A DNA stretch of 43,474 bases from a virus. This document shows, one piece after another, positions 15,684 through 23,347 of the stretch; position 1 is the first letter of the stretch, and each line of letters begins with the position of its first letter. A program made the position numbers and the translations under genes. The notes under the pieces are model-generated. The model was given only the letters and a program-made list of their open reading frames with translations, ran no database searches and was not told where the DNA came from. The DNA lies in IMG/VR virus record IMGVR_UViG_3300035670_007019, positions 1 through 43,474 of that record; one strand, given 5' to 3'.

Positions 15684-15725
15684 GTAAACTGAAAAAAGGT
15701 GGTGATACTCCACTAGGTTGTTTTA

Positions 15726-16280
15726 TTATTGTATTTCTATACTCATATTTAATAATTTTGTATAATAAATCATTTCAATTTCTAATTTTTTGTTTACCAT
15801 TTCAAATTCTTGTTTAAACTTATTTTTGAATTCTAATAAAACGAATTCTTTAGATATGTTAAACCCAAATTCAGACCAATCATATTCTGATTTGTTATGT
15901 GGAATTGAATATCCTTCTGATACTAAAAAATTAGATAAATCTGATAATTCAATAATTTGTATTGATGGATTTTGTATAAAAATAGAATACAAAAATCTAT
16001 AAGTTTTAGGATTCCAATGACCTATTCCATTTTCATTTATAGTACCACGAAGTATATGTTCTATATTTTGAATTGAATTATGGGTGTTTTTAAAATTTAC
16101 ATATTCAGTATGAATTGCAGATTCAAAATGTTCATATGGGTTTCGTATAACAATATGTGTTATTTGTTTAAGATTATCGCTATTTACATCAAAACGTTTA
16201 TCTTTAAATATTTTTCGTAAATGTCTAGTACCACATTTAGCAGGTGCTAATATTCGATTATCAAATAATTTAATATCCAT
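15726..16280 (-). CDS. Sulfotransferase-like protein
   Basis: 184 residues. LAPAKCGTRHLRKIF (residues 11-25) resembles the 5'-phosphosulfate-binding loop (P-K-x-G-T-T/S), and HIVIRNPYEHFESA (Arg46, Ser54) the 3'-phosphate-binding motif R-N-P-x-x-x-x-x-S of PAPS-dependent sulfotransferases. It is shorter than cellular carbohydrate sulfotransferases (about 250-300 residues), so it may be a minimal form. Likely sulfates a glycan. Its start overlaps the SGNH hydrolase stop by 1 nt. Confidence 0.72.
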   Translation of the reverse strand: MDIKLFDNRILAPAKCGTRHLRKIFKDKRFDVNSDNLKQITHIVIRNPYEHFESAIHTEYVNFKNTHNSIQNIEHILRGTINENGIGHWNPKTYRFLYSIFIQNPSIQIIELSDLSNFLVSEGYSIPHNKSEYDWSEFGFNISKEFVLLEFKNKFKQEFEMVNKKLEIEMIYYTKLLNMSIEIQ

Positions 16281-16984
16281 TATATGAATAGTGTATTGTA
16301 AAATTTAGAATAATCTATACAATCATATCCAAGTTTATCAACGATATGTTTACCTATAAAATAATTACCAAGTTCATTTGGATGACCACCCACATCACAA
16401 TTCATTTCATTTAATTTAAAAAAATCTATTAACCCATCAAACATAGTAATATTTGAATTAAAATCTAATATTCTTGTTAAATCCATTTCATTATATACAT
16501 TTGATTTTTTAACCAATTTTGACAATTCCATATAATTAAAAAACCAATATTCTATATTATGTTTTTTTAAAACTTCTTGTAACGCAAACATATAATGTAA
16601 TGTATGTTGACTACCCATAGGTTCAAATTTTACTCCTAAATGTGAATTATCCCACGGGTTTACAAATACATACTTACCATCTTCATCAGAGTGCATTCTA
16701 CGATTTGGACCAGACCACTGAATGATTACATAATCTGGTTTATTACCACTATGTATCAATGCCAAAATAGTTTCTAAACTTTTATGGAATATATAATCAT
16801 TTCCTGCACCATGCATTGCTTGATTGTATAATACGTGCGAATCTTTTTTAATAATAGATGGTACAATATTTGTCGAATATGCTTGAGAACCTATAATACT
16901 TTTCATAACAATCATTGGCCACGTTTTATCACGTTTCATACAATGACCTGCCGTATGTGAACATCCGTTTGTGTAAATTATCAT
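16280..16984 (-). CDS. SGNH/GDSL-type hydrolase-like protein
   Basis: 234 residues. Block I is TNGCSHTAGH with Ser9 as probable nucleophile, block III QAMHGAGNDYIF with the oxyanion Asn, a Gly-rich region WSGPNRRM, and block V DVGGHPNELGNYFIG with the catalytic His. SGNH hydrolases remove or transfer acyl groups on carbohydrates. Related genes are frequent in T4-like marine phages and are usually linked to surface polysaccharide or tail-fibre modification. It is the first gene of the island, 24 nt from the late-type motif in the divergent region. Confidence 0.8.
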   Translation of the reverse strand: MIIYTNGCSHTAGHCMKRDKTWPMIVMKSIIGSQAYSTNIVPSIIKKDSHVLYNQAMHGAGNDYIFHKSLETILALIHSGNKPDYVIIQWSGPNRRMHSDEDGKYVFVNPWDNSHLGVKFEPMGSQHTLHYMFALQEVLKKHNIEYWFFNYMELSKLVKKSNVYNEMDLTRILDFNSNITMFDGLIDFFKLNEMNCDVGGHPNELGNYFIGKHIVDKLGYDCIDYSKFYNTLFI

Positions 16985-17007
16985 CGGTTATTTTTAGTTT
17001 TAAAATC

Positions 17008-17022
17008 ATATATAAATATATA
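17008..17022 (-). promoter_or_regulatory. Late-type motif driving the inverted island
   Basis: On the minus strand the sequence reads TATATATTTATATA, 24 nt before the ATG of the SGNH gene at 16984. It pairs with an oppositely oriented copy at 17046-17057, making a compact divergent promoter region. Confidence 0.55.
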
Positions 17023-17045
17023 AAAACTACTTTTTTTGATATTGT

Positions 17046-17057
17046 AATATTTATTAG
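17046..17057 (+). promoter_or_regulatory. Late-type motif AATATTTATTAG
   Basis: AATATTTATTAG lies 21 nt before the ATG at 17079. The identical core with TTAG at its end occurs at 31309-31320. No TTTG-N20-TATnTT promoter is seen in this gap. Confidence 0.5.
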
Positions 17058-17078
17058 TAACAAACAAAATATATAATT

Positions 17079-17258
17079 ATGAAAGACGTGTATAAGCAAA
17101 AGATTGTTGATTTAGTAAATTCTATTCAAGGAAGAGTGGTATTAATCGATAAAATGATTGATGGTCAAAAAGAACCTAACCCACAAGAAGCTAAACAATA
17201 TATCAGAGAAATTCAAAAAGGTTTAGAACAAATAGACGAATTTATTTCAATATCATAA
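17079..17258 (+). CDS. Small helical protein (59 aa)
   Basis: An ATG at 17079 opens 59 codons ending with TAA at 17256-17258, 1 nt before the next ATG. The product starts MKDVYKQKIVDLVNSIQGRV and is predicted to form two amphipathic helices separated by GQKEPNPQEA, ending GLEQIDEFISIS. Small bihelical proteins like this occur in T4-like phages near structural genes; function unknown. Confidence 0.7.
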   Translation: MKDVYKQKIVDLVNSIQGRVVLIDKMIDGQKEPNPQEAKQYIREIQKGLEQIDEFISIS

Positions 17259-17259
17259 A

Positions 17260-18354
17260 ATGAACTGGCTTAAATATTTGGTAGGATTATCAGCGATAAT
17301 TGTTGCCGGATGTGCTGCTTATTTTTCGGTTACAGGTTTAGGAGTTTTATTCGCAGGAGCATCTACATCGGTAATGATTATGGCTAGTTCATTAGAATTA
17401 GCTAAGTTAGTTGCTGCAACTTACTTAAAACAAACGTGGGATGAAATCAAAGGATTCAACAAATGGTATTTAACTATATCAGTTGGTATTCTTATGATGA
17501 TTACATCCGCAGGTATTTTTGGTTATTTATCAAATGCGTTCCAACAACAAAATTTAGCATTACAACAAGTAGATAGAGAAATTCTTGTTCACACTACAAA
17601 GATAGAACAAAATGAATCTCAAATTCAACAACTATCTACTCAAATTTCTGAATTCAATTCTAATCAAGGTAAAATTATCGATGGTGGTAAAGTGAACTCA
17701 CGTCTACTTCGTTCTATTGATAATAGAGATAAACAAATTTCTAAACTAAATGATAAGATTGCTAAATTGCAAGAAGATAATGCTTTGGAAAATGATGCAA
17801 TTAATAAAATCAAAACTGATAATTTAGGATTAGAAAAAGAGGTAGGTGGATTCCGATTCGTTGCAGAAGCATTTGGATTGGATTTAAATACAGTCGTTAA
17901 GTTCTTTATCTTTATTATCGTAATTGTATTTGACCCCCTTGCAGTTGCATTAATCATTGCGTTTAATGGATTGATTGGTAAGAAAAATATGTATGGTGAA
18001 TCCGAACCCTTAGTGGAAAAAAATTATCAAATTTACGAAGATAGTGGAAAAAATTTACCAATCGAAGAAGAATCTGAAATTATAGTGGAAAATAATTTAT
18101 CATCAGAACAAATATTTGATGAAGCAGATTCTAATAAAGATGGAGTTGTATCCGAAGAAGAACGTAGAGAATGGTATGAGAAAGATGGTTGGAAAGACCC
18201 ATATGATGGTAAGGCATATTATTTACACCCGTGGTTTGATTGGAATAAAAAAGAACGTTGGATTAACGATAGAGAAGCAATCAATTATTGGTTAAATCAT
18301 ATGGGTGGTAATCAAAATGCAGTTATTCAATATAAAAAAGAAATTAAAAAATAA
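17260..18354 (+). CDS. Multi-pass membrane protein with coiled coil and EF-hand
   Basis: 364 residues. Three or four hydrophobic segments lie at about residues 5-23, 28-48, 70-90 and 212-238; a Gln/Lys/Asp-rich coiled coil spans about 95-195. After the last membrane segment a soluble tail contains DSNKDGVVSEEE, a complete 12-residue EF-hand loop with Glu at position 12, and a Trp/Tyr-rich end (YLHPWFDWNKKERW). Not a named family to me; similar architecture is seen in T4-like marine phages. It may sense calcium or shape the host membrane. Co-transcribed with the Fe-S carrier. Confidence 0.7.
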   Translation: MNWLKYLVGLSAIIVAGCAAYFSVTGLGVLFAGASTSVMIMASSLELAKLVAATYLKQTWDEIKGFNKWYLTISVGILMMITSAGIFGYLSNAFQQQNLALQQVDREILVHTTKIEQNESQIQQLSTQISEFNSNQGKIIDGGKVNSRLLRSIDNRDKQISKLNDKIAKLQEDNALENDAINKIKTDNLGLEKEVGGFRFVAEAFGLDLNTVVKFFIFIIVIVFDPLAVALIIAFNGLIGKKNMYGESEPLVEKNYQIYEDSGKNLPIEEESEIIVENNLSSEQIFDEADSNKDGVVSEEERREWYEKDGWKDPYDGKAYYLHPWFDWNKKERWINDREAINYWLNHMGGNQNAVIQYKKEIKK

Positions 18355-18360
18355 ACATAT

Positions 18361-18684
18361 ATGATTACAGTGTCAGATACTGCAGCAAAAAGAGTTCAAT
18401 CCCTAATTGGGGAAACTGATTTTAAAACTCCCTATTTAAGAGTTGGTGTTAAGGGCGGTGGATGTAGTGGATTATCATATGACCTTTCTTTTGATACTGA
18501 CCCACTTCCTAACGATACTTTAATCGAAGATATGGGTGTAAAAATATTAGTAGATAATAAATCTTTATTATATCTTGTTGGTACACAATTGGACTTTTCG
18601 GATGGCTTAAATGGTAAAGGTTTCCAATTTATAAACCCAAATGCAAGTAGAACGTGTGGTTGTGGGGAAAGTTTTTCCCTATAA
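18361..18684 (+). CDS. A-type iron-sulfur carrier (IscA/ErpA/HesB family)
   Basis: 107 residues, full family length. The three cluster-binding cysteines are present: GGGCSGLSYDL (first Cys) and the C-terminal RTCGCGESF (last two). The core LRVGVKGGGCSG, a middle ILVDNKSLLYLVGTQLDF and NPNASRTCGCG match the HesB consensus. It delivers Fe-S clusters to apo-enzymes; the phage reason is unclear, although phages of marine bacteria encode it repeatedly. Stop codon lies just before the next host-type promoter. Confidence 0.93.
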   Translation: MITVSDTAAKRVQSLIGETDFKTPYLRVGVKGGGCSGLSYDLSFDTDPLPNDTLIEDMGVKILVDNKSLLYLVGTQLDFSDGLNGKGFQFINPNASRTCGCGESFSL

Positions 18685-18686
18685 TA

Positions 18687-18718
18687 TTTGGTAATTTGGA
18701 ATATTATTCGTATATTAG
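18687..18718 (+). promoter_or_regulatory. Bacteroidota-type sigma-A promoter
   Basis: TTTG at 18687-18690, 20-nt spacer ending ATTCG, TATATTAG at 18711-18718 followed by CTTT. A 26-nt leader leads to uvsE. Confidence 0.82.
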
Positions 18719-18744
18719 CTTTATAAAATGTAAAACTATATAAT

Positions 18745-19644
18745 ATGAATTTAGGTTACGCGTGTATCAATATGACATTAGGAGAACAATCTCCTAAAAT
18801 TACTACCAATCGTAGTATGGTTAAGAAAACGTTTCATCAGAAAGGTATTTCTTACGCCTCCGAATTAGCCCTACAAAACTCTCGTGATTTATTTGAGATT
18901 ATCAAATGGAATGTTTCTAAGAATATTAAAGTATTCCGTATTTCATCAGATATGTTTCCGTGGGCTTCCGAATACAACGTAGAAGATATGCCAGATTATA
19001 CTAAAATCTCAAACATCCTTAAAGGTTGTGGTACTTATGCTAAGAATAATGGATTACGTCTTACATCACATCCCGGTCCGTTTAACGTATTAGTTTCACC
19101 AAATCCAAACGTAGTTGATAATACTATTAAAGATTTAGAATTACATGGTAAAGTATTTGATTTATTAGGATTAGATTTAACTCCTTACAATAAGATTAAT
19201 ATCCACTGTAATGGTGTTTACGGAGATAAAAAATCTGCGTTAGATAGATTTATCACCAACTATAAAAGACTCTCTGAATCGGTTCAAAAACGATTAACAA
19301 TAGAGAATGATGATAAGGCATCTATGTATTCAGTTAAAGACCTTATGTATGTACATGAGCAAATCGGTATTCCGATTGTATTTGATTATCATCACCACCA
19401 ATTTTGTACAGGTGATTTATCCGAAGAACAAGCATTGAAACTTGCAGTATCAACTTGGCCAGATGGTATTAAACCCATCGTTCATTATTCGGAATCAAAA
19501 GCGTTACACGAAAATAATCCAAAAGAAAAACCACAGGCACATTCACTTTACATTAACTCGCTTCCTAATACATACGGAATGGATGTGGATTGTATGGTAG
19601 AGGCCAAAGCAAAAGAATTAGCAATATTACCTTTTATTAAATAA
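18745..19644 (+). CDS. uvsE: UV damage endonuclease UvsE/UVDE
   Basis: 299 residues, usual length. The TIM-barrel motifs of UVDE are clear: LGYACINMTL at the start, FRISSDMFPWAS, RLTSHPGPFNVL, KINIHCNGVYGDKKSALDRF, LTIENDD, PIVFDYHHHQFC and HYSESK. His and Glu residues in these strands bind three metal ions. The enzyme nicks DNA 5' of UV photoproducts and starts alternative excision repair, useful for a phage exposed to sunlight. First gene of the repair/helicase operon. Confidence 0.95.
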   Translation: MNLGYACINMTLGEQSPKITTNRSMVKKTFHQKGISYASELALQNSRDLFEIIKWNVSKNIKVFRISSDMFPWASEYNVEDMPDYTKISNILKGCGTYAKNNGLRLTSHPGPFNVLVSPNPNVVDNTIKDLELHGKVFDLLGLDLTPYNKINIHCNGVYGDKKSALDRFITNYKRLSESVQKRLTIENDDKASMYSVKDLMYVHEQIGIPIVFDYHHHQFCTGDLSEEQALKLAVSTWPDGIKPIVHYSESKALHENNPKEKPQAHSLYINSLPNTYGMDVDCMVEAKAKELAILPFIK

Positions 19645-19645
19645 T

Positions 19646-19765
19646 ATGGAAAATCAAGGAAAAACAAAACAACAAATTGAAGATTCAGAAAACTTAGTAT
19701 CAATTGCAATAATTGGTGGAATCACCACGTTATTGGGAATCATTTTAATGGAGATATTTTTCTAA
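19646..19765 (+). CDS. Small single-TM protein (39 aa)
   Basis: An ATG at 19646 gives 39 residues: a polar head MENQGKTKQQIEDSENLVS and a hydrophobic segment IAIIGGITTLLGIILMEIFF. It fits exactly between uvsE (1 nt gap) and the helicase, whose ATG follows directly on the stop. A small inner-membrane peptide; function unknown. Confidence 0.65.
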   Translation: MENQGKTKQQIEDSENLVSIAIIGGITTLLGIILMEIFF

Positions 19766-21151
19766 ATGAAATTAAGAGATTATCAGATAGAACCAGTTGC
19801 CGTTGGTATTGAATTTTTTAAAACACCAAAAATGGCTCCTTCGATTATCGTTGCACCAACCGCATTCGGTAAATCGATTGTTATTGCCCATATTGCAAAA
19901 GGTATTGGGGAAAAAGTATTAGTGATACAACCATCAAAAGAATTATTAGAACAAAACTATAACAAACTTATTACGTTGGGAGGTACTGCATCAATTTATT
20001 CAGCATCTATGGGTGAGAAAGAAATTGGTGATATTACTTACGCAACGATTGGTTCTATTATCAACATTGCTTGGAAATTCAAACAATTGGGTATAACGAA
20101 AGTTATTATCGATGAGTGTGATAGATACCCGCGTGATAAAAATGGACAATTAAGAAAGTTTATTGATGCACTTAAAGCAACTCACGTCTTAGGATTAACT
20201 GCTACTCCATTAAAATTACAAACTAATATGGGTGAAACTGGTCCATATTCTAAGTTAGTAATGTTGACTAATCGTTCTAAACATGGTGCATTTTTCAAAC
20301 ATATAATTCACGTTTCCCAAATTCAAGATATAGTGAAGATGGGATTTTGGACTCCGTTAGAATATCAATCATATGATTTCGATACAGGAGCATTGGTGTA
20401 TAATTCAACTGGTGCTGAATATACAAATGATTCCATTGCAAGAGCATATGAGAATCAAAATCTACAAGATAAAATTGTTAAAAAAGTTCACGAGTTACAT
20501 AATAGAAAATCAATATTAGTTGCAGTTCCAACAATCGAACAAGCAACACAACTTGCAGGTAAGATTCCATCTGCTGCAGTAGTACATGGAGAAACTCCAA
20601 CTGCAGAACGTAATCGTATCATCGAAGAGTTCCGTTCACAAAAAATTAGAGTAATAGTTCAAGTGAATGTATTGACGGTTGGATTCGATTACCCAGAATT
20701 AGATTGTTTGATTACAGGTAGACCAACTGCTTCTATCTCATGGTGGTATCAGTTTGTTGGCAGAGGAACTCGTATTCATGACAATAAAAAAGATTGTTTA
20801 GTTGTGGATTTCGTAGGTGCAGTTGATAAGTTCGGTAAAGTTGAAGCACTTTATTACAAAGAAGATGATGATGGTATTTGGGAATTATATGGTGAAAATA
20901 AAAAGAAAATCACAGGTATTCCAATGCACGAAATTGGTATTCATTTAGAAGGTGGAATCAATTTATCAGAACAACGAAACGAAGAAGGTGAAATACAAAA
21001 GGTTTATATGACATTTGGTAAATACAAAAACAAACCAGTTGCATCAATACCACCTTATTATAGAAAATGGTTATTAGATAATATAAATTGGAATCCATAT
21101 AACGTAAAAATAAAAGAAGAAATAATCAGATTAGAACAATTAAAAAAATAA
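19766..21151 (+). CDS. Superfamily II DNA/RNA helicase with C-terminal DUF3820-like domain
   Basis: 461 residues. Motif Q/I: RDYQ and APTAFGKS (30-37); motif II IIDECDRYP; motif III GLTATP; motif IV-V VAVPTIEQA, VVHGETPTAERNRII and VNVLTVGFDYPELD; motif VI YQFVGRGTRIH. The arrangement resembles RadD/UvsW-type helicases. After the motor, TFGKYKNKPVASIPPYYRKWL matches the small DUF3820-type module found attached to nucleases and helicases. Probably unwinds recombination or replication intermediates. In the uvsE operon. Confidence 0.88.
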   Translation: MKLRDYQIEPVAVGIEFFKTPKMAPSIIVAPTAFGKSIVIAHIAKGIGEKVLVIQPSKELLEQNYNKLITLGGTASIYSASMGEKEIGDITYATIGSIINIAWKFKQLGITKVIIDECDRYPRDKNGQLRKFIDALKATHVLGLTATPLKLQTNMGETGPYSKLVMLTNRSKHGAFFKHIIHVSQIQDIVKMGFWTPLEYQSYDFDTGALVYNSTGAEYTNDSIARAYENQNLQDKIVKKVHELHNRKSILVAVPTIEQATQLAGKIPSAAVVHGETPTAERNRIIEEFRSQKIRVIVQVNVLTVGFDYPELDCLITGRPTASISWWYQFVGRGTRIHDNKKDCLVVDFVGAVDKFGKVEALYYKEDDDGIWELYGENKKKITGIPMHEIGIHLEGGINLSEQRNEEGEIQKVYMTFGKYKNKPVASIPPYYRKWLLDNINWNPYNVKIKEEIIRLEQLKK

Positions 21152-21183
21152 TTTGGAAATATAGAAAATAATTCGTATCTTTA
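21152..21183 (+). promoter_or_regulatory. Bacteroidota-type sigma-A promoter
   Basis: TTTG at 21152-21155, overlapping the helicase stop region, a 20-nt spacer ending TTCG, and TATCTTTA at 21176-21183. The next ATG (21189) is only 5 nt away, so the transcript should be leaderless or nearly so. Confidence 0.82.
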
Positions 21184-21188
21184 ATTTA

Positions 21189-21473
21189 ATGAAAAAACTA
21201 TTATTAGTGCTATTGTTATTGGGAGTGATGACAGTAGAAGGTAAACCAAAATATCGTATTGAGACTTGGGTAGACAATGGAACACGTTATTACTTACCAC
21301 AACGAAAAGTTTGGTATAAAACAAACTATTTTTATTTACCAATTAAAGTATGGGTAAGTGGAGCATTTCCATTTCAACATAAATCACAAGCAGAAGAGAT
21401 TATCAATAATTGGGATTTAGATTACATAGCAAAAAAAGAATACAAAAATTCCGAATACATAATCGTAAAATAA
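21189..21473 (+). CDS. Small secreted/periplasmic protein
   Basis: 94 residues. A clear signal peptide (MKKLLLVLLLLGVMTVEG) with likely cleavage near residue 18 leaves a basic, Tyr/Trp-rich domain of about 75 residues (KPKYRIETWVDNGTRYYLPQRK at its start, then KSQAEEIINNW). No lipobox cysteine. Not recognised; the pattern of a short SPOR-like or cell-wall-binding domain is possible but unproven. First gene after a host-type promoter, so probably early. Confidence 0.65.
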   Translation: MKKLLLVLLLLGVMTVEGKPKYRIETWVDNGTRYYLPQRKVWYKTNYFYLPIKVWVSGAFPFQHKSQAEEIINNWDLDYIAKKEYKNSEYIIVK

Positions 21474-21478
21474 AAAAT

Positions 21479-21748
21479 ATGTTACAAATTACAAAACAAG
21501 AATTAGTAGATAAATTACAATTGGAATCAGTTGAGGTTAAATTTATCAAAGCAAATGGTGAAGAAAGAGTAATGAATTGTACCCAAAAGATGATAAGTAT
21601 TCCAGAAGAATATCACCCAAAAGGAAACAAAGTTGCACAAACTGATGCAAATGGTAATGTATTATCAAATGATAATATTACTGTTTGGGATTTAGATGTG
21701 CAAGGTTGGAGAATGTTTAATTTTAACAAAGTTTTATCGGTTAAATAA
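21479..21748 (+). CDS. WYL_2/SH3-barrel family small protein
   Basis: 89 residues from the ATG at 21479, preferred over an in-frame upstream start at 21410 inside the previous gene. VEVKFIKANGEERVMNCTQ followed by a variable loop and ITVWDLDVQGWRMFNFNKVLSV is the signature of the phage WYL_2 (DUF2693) SH3-like barrel family: a strand with G-x-x-R-x-M and a closing V-W-D-x-x-x-x-G-W-R. Probably binds nucleic acid or protein; common in T4-like phages. Confidence 0.78.
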   Translation: MLQITKQELVDKLQLESVEVKFIKANGEERVMNCTQKMISIPEEYHPKGNKVAQTDANGNVLSNDNITVWDLDVQGWRMFNFNKVLSVK

Positions 21749-21749
21749 T

Positions 21750-22136
21750 ATGGATAATTTTTTAAGATATTCACCAATAATATTATTTGTTTCAATATTG
21801 TTATTAGCACTTGGTTTTAGTATAAATCACAATAAAGAAAATATAACAAAGGCAGAAGGTAGTTATATGTCATCATTACAAAAAATAGATTCTTTACAAA
21901 GTGTAATCAACGAACTACAATCGGAATTGGAAACACAAGAAAAGGGATTTTCTAATAAAGAACAAAGATATGAAGATATTCTTTTTGAATACGAATATGG
22001 GTTAGATAGATTAAAAGAAACCCATCCATCTGCGTATAAAGAATTTCACCGAATCATTGCATTCAAAGAAAGATATTCAGTTGAAGATAAAATTGATAAT
22101 CAAAAAAGATTAAAATCATATGAACAACTTAGATAA
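21750..22136 (+). CDS. Membrane-anchored coiled-coil protein
   Basis: 128 residues from the ATG at 21750. One N-terminal membrane helix (YSPIILFVSILLLALGFSI, about 7-25) is followed by a long coiled coil (about 40-75: SSLQKIDSLQSVINELQSELETQ, heptad Leu/Ile) and a helical C-terminus. The topology of a spanin-like inner-membrane protein is possible, but no partner outer-membrane lipoprotein overlaps it. Overlaps thyA by 17 nt. Confidence 0.6.
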   Translation: MDNFLRYSPIILFVSILLLALGFSINHNKENITKAEGSYMSSLQKIDSLQSVINELQSELETQEKGFSNKEQRYEDILFEYEYGLDRLKETHPSAYKEFHRIIAFKERYSVEDKIDNQKRLKSYEQLR

Positions 22137-23346
22137 ATCATATCAAGCATTATTACAAGACATATTAGATAATGGAGTAGAAAAAGGAGATAGAACCGGA
22201 ACTGGCACTATTTCTGTTTTTGGTAGACAGATTCGTCATAAAATGAGTGAGGGATTTCCATTATTAACCACAAAAAAAATGGCGTGGAATGTTATGGTTG
22301 CCGAACTCCTATGGTTTTTAAGAGGAGATACTAACATCAAATTCCTATTAGATTACGATTGTCACATTTGGGATGGTGATGCATATAAAAATTATGAAAT
22401 AAATTTTAGAGATGAACCACCATATGTACCTTCAAAGGCTATTTGGTCACAATCGGAGTTCATTCAACAAATCAAAACCGATGAAAAGTTTGCCCAACGT
22501 TGGGGTGATTTAGGTCCAATTTATGGTAAACAATGGAGAGGATGGGATTGGGATTTAAACCCAAATCCAATTGACCAAATTGCAAACCTAATCAATGATT
22601 TAAAAACAAATCCCGATAGTAGAAGATTGATGGTTAGTGCTTGGAATGTTGGTGCATTAGAGTCAATGGTTCTTCCACCTTGTCATTATGGATTTCAAGT
22701 TTATACGAGAGAGTTAAGTATTGAGGAACGATTGGAGTTAGCGTCTAAAACTTATAAAGTATTTGAACCTTTTGATTTTCATAGAGGTGACCACGAAGAA
22801 ATTGATGAATTATATCCAGTTCCTAAAAGAGCAATCTCCCTAATGTGGAATCAACGAAGTGTAGATACATTTTTAGGATTACCATTCAATATTGCATCAT
22901 ATGGTTTGTTATTAGAAATTATTGCAAAGGAGGTAAATATGATACCTGATGAGTTGATTGGTAATTTAGGTGATGTTCATTTGTATTCAAACCATATTGA
23001 ACAAGCTAAAGAACAAATTGGTAGAGAATTAACTTTGGAAGAACGAATGCATTGGTGGTTTGAAAATCATAAGCCGAATCGTGATGTTTGTGATAATATT
23101 GATGAACAATCTGATTATGCTAAAGGGGTCTATTTCGATTCGGCAGGAGTACCTAAACGAACAAGAGAACCTTATGAATTACCATCAGTAAATATCACCG
23201 AACGAAATTGGTATTTACATCACAAAGTAAAAGAACATTTAGGTCCTAAAACATTTGATGAAAAGATTATGAGTTATAGACCAGATTGTTTTGAATTAGT
23301 TGGATATACCTCACATCCAAAAATTAAAGCACCCCTAAGTAACTAA
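22120..23346 (+). CDS. thyA: Thymidylate synthase with large insertions
   Basis: 408 residues against about 264-320 for most ThyA. Catalytic Cys188 lies in LPPCHYGFQ; the folate/dUMP motifs GDRTGTGT, GPIYGKQWRGW, RRLMVSAWN, FLGLPFNIASYG and HLYSNH are all present. The Asn of FNIASY argues for dUMP rather than dCMP as substrate. Extra segments lie before the GPIYGKQW motif, after PPCHYGFQVY (about 38 residues) and after HLYSNH (about 50 residues). The last two inserts both begin REL-x-x-EER. Makes dTMP for phage DNA synthesis. Confidence 0.95.
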   Translation: MNNLDKSYQALLQDILDNGVEKGDRTGTGTISVFGRQIRHKMSEGFPLLTTKKMAWNVMVAELLWFLRGDTNIKFLLDYDCHIWDGDAYKNYEINFRDEPPYVPSKAIWSQSEFIQQIKTDEKFAQRWGDLGPIYGKQWRGWDWDLNPNPIDQIANLINDLKTNPDSRRLMVSAWNVGALESMVLPPCHYGFQVYTRELSIEERLELASKTYKVFEPFDFHRGDHEEIDELYPVPKRAISLMWNQRSVDTFLGLPFNIASYGLLLEIIAKEVNMIPDELIGNLGDVHLYSNHIEQAKEQIGRELTLEERMHWWFENHKPNRDVCDNIDEQSDYAKGVYFDSAGVPKRTREPYELPSVNITERNWYLHHKVKEHLGPKTFDEKIMSYRPDCFELVGYTSHPKIKAPLSN

Positions 23347-23347
23347 T

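Larger units (their letters stand above)
8292..16984 (-). other. Inverted late modification island
   Basis: Twelve minus-strand genes interrupt a window otherwise coded on the plus strand. The island starts at the divergent region 16985-17078 and ends at the convergent hsp20 terminator. From 13222 down to 8292 consecutive genes overlap by 1-4 nt or lie 2 nt apart. It looks more AT-rich than the flanking genes by eye, hinting at a different history. Predicted activities are all modifying enzymes plus one Hint-domain protein. No integrase, transposase or flanking direct repeat was seen. Confidence 0.7.

Noticed and set aside
15695-15725. Hairpin-like CCTAGTGG...CCACC with T6 downstream of the sulfotransferase-like gene (minus strand)
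   Set aside because: Only about 4 bp can pair; too weak to call a terminator.
8292-16984. The inverted island as an integrated mobile element
   Set aside because: No integrase, transposase, terminal repeat or target duplication was seen at either border; inversion or recombination remains possible.
18664-18684. GGGAAA/TTTCCC hairpin at the end of the Fe-S carrier gene
   Set aside because: Short stem inside the coding sequence and no T run afterwards; not a convincing terminator.
22120-23346. ThyA homologue as a dCMP or dUMP hydroxymethylase for base modification
   Set aside because: The Asn in FNIASY points to dUMP and the folate motifs look like ordinary thymidylate synthase; no other base-modification genes are evident here.
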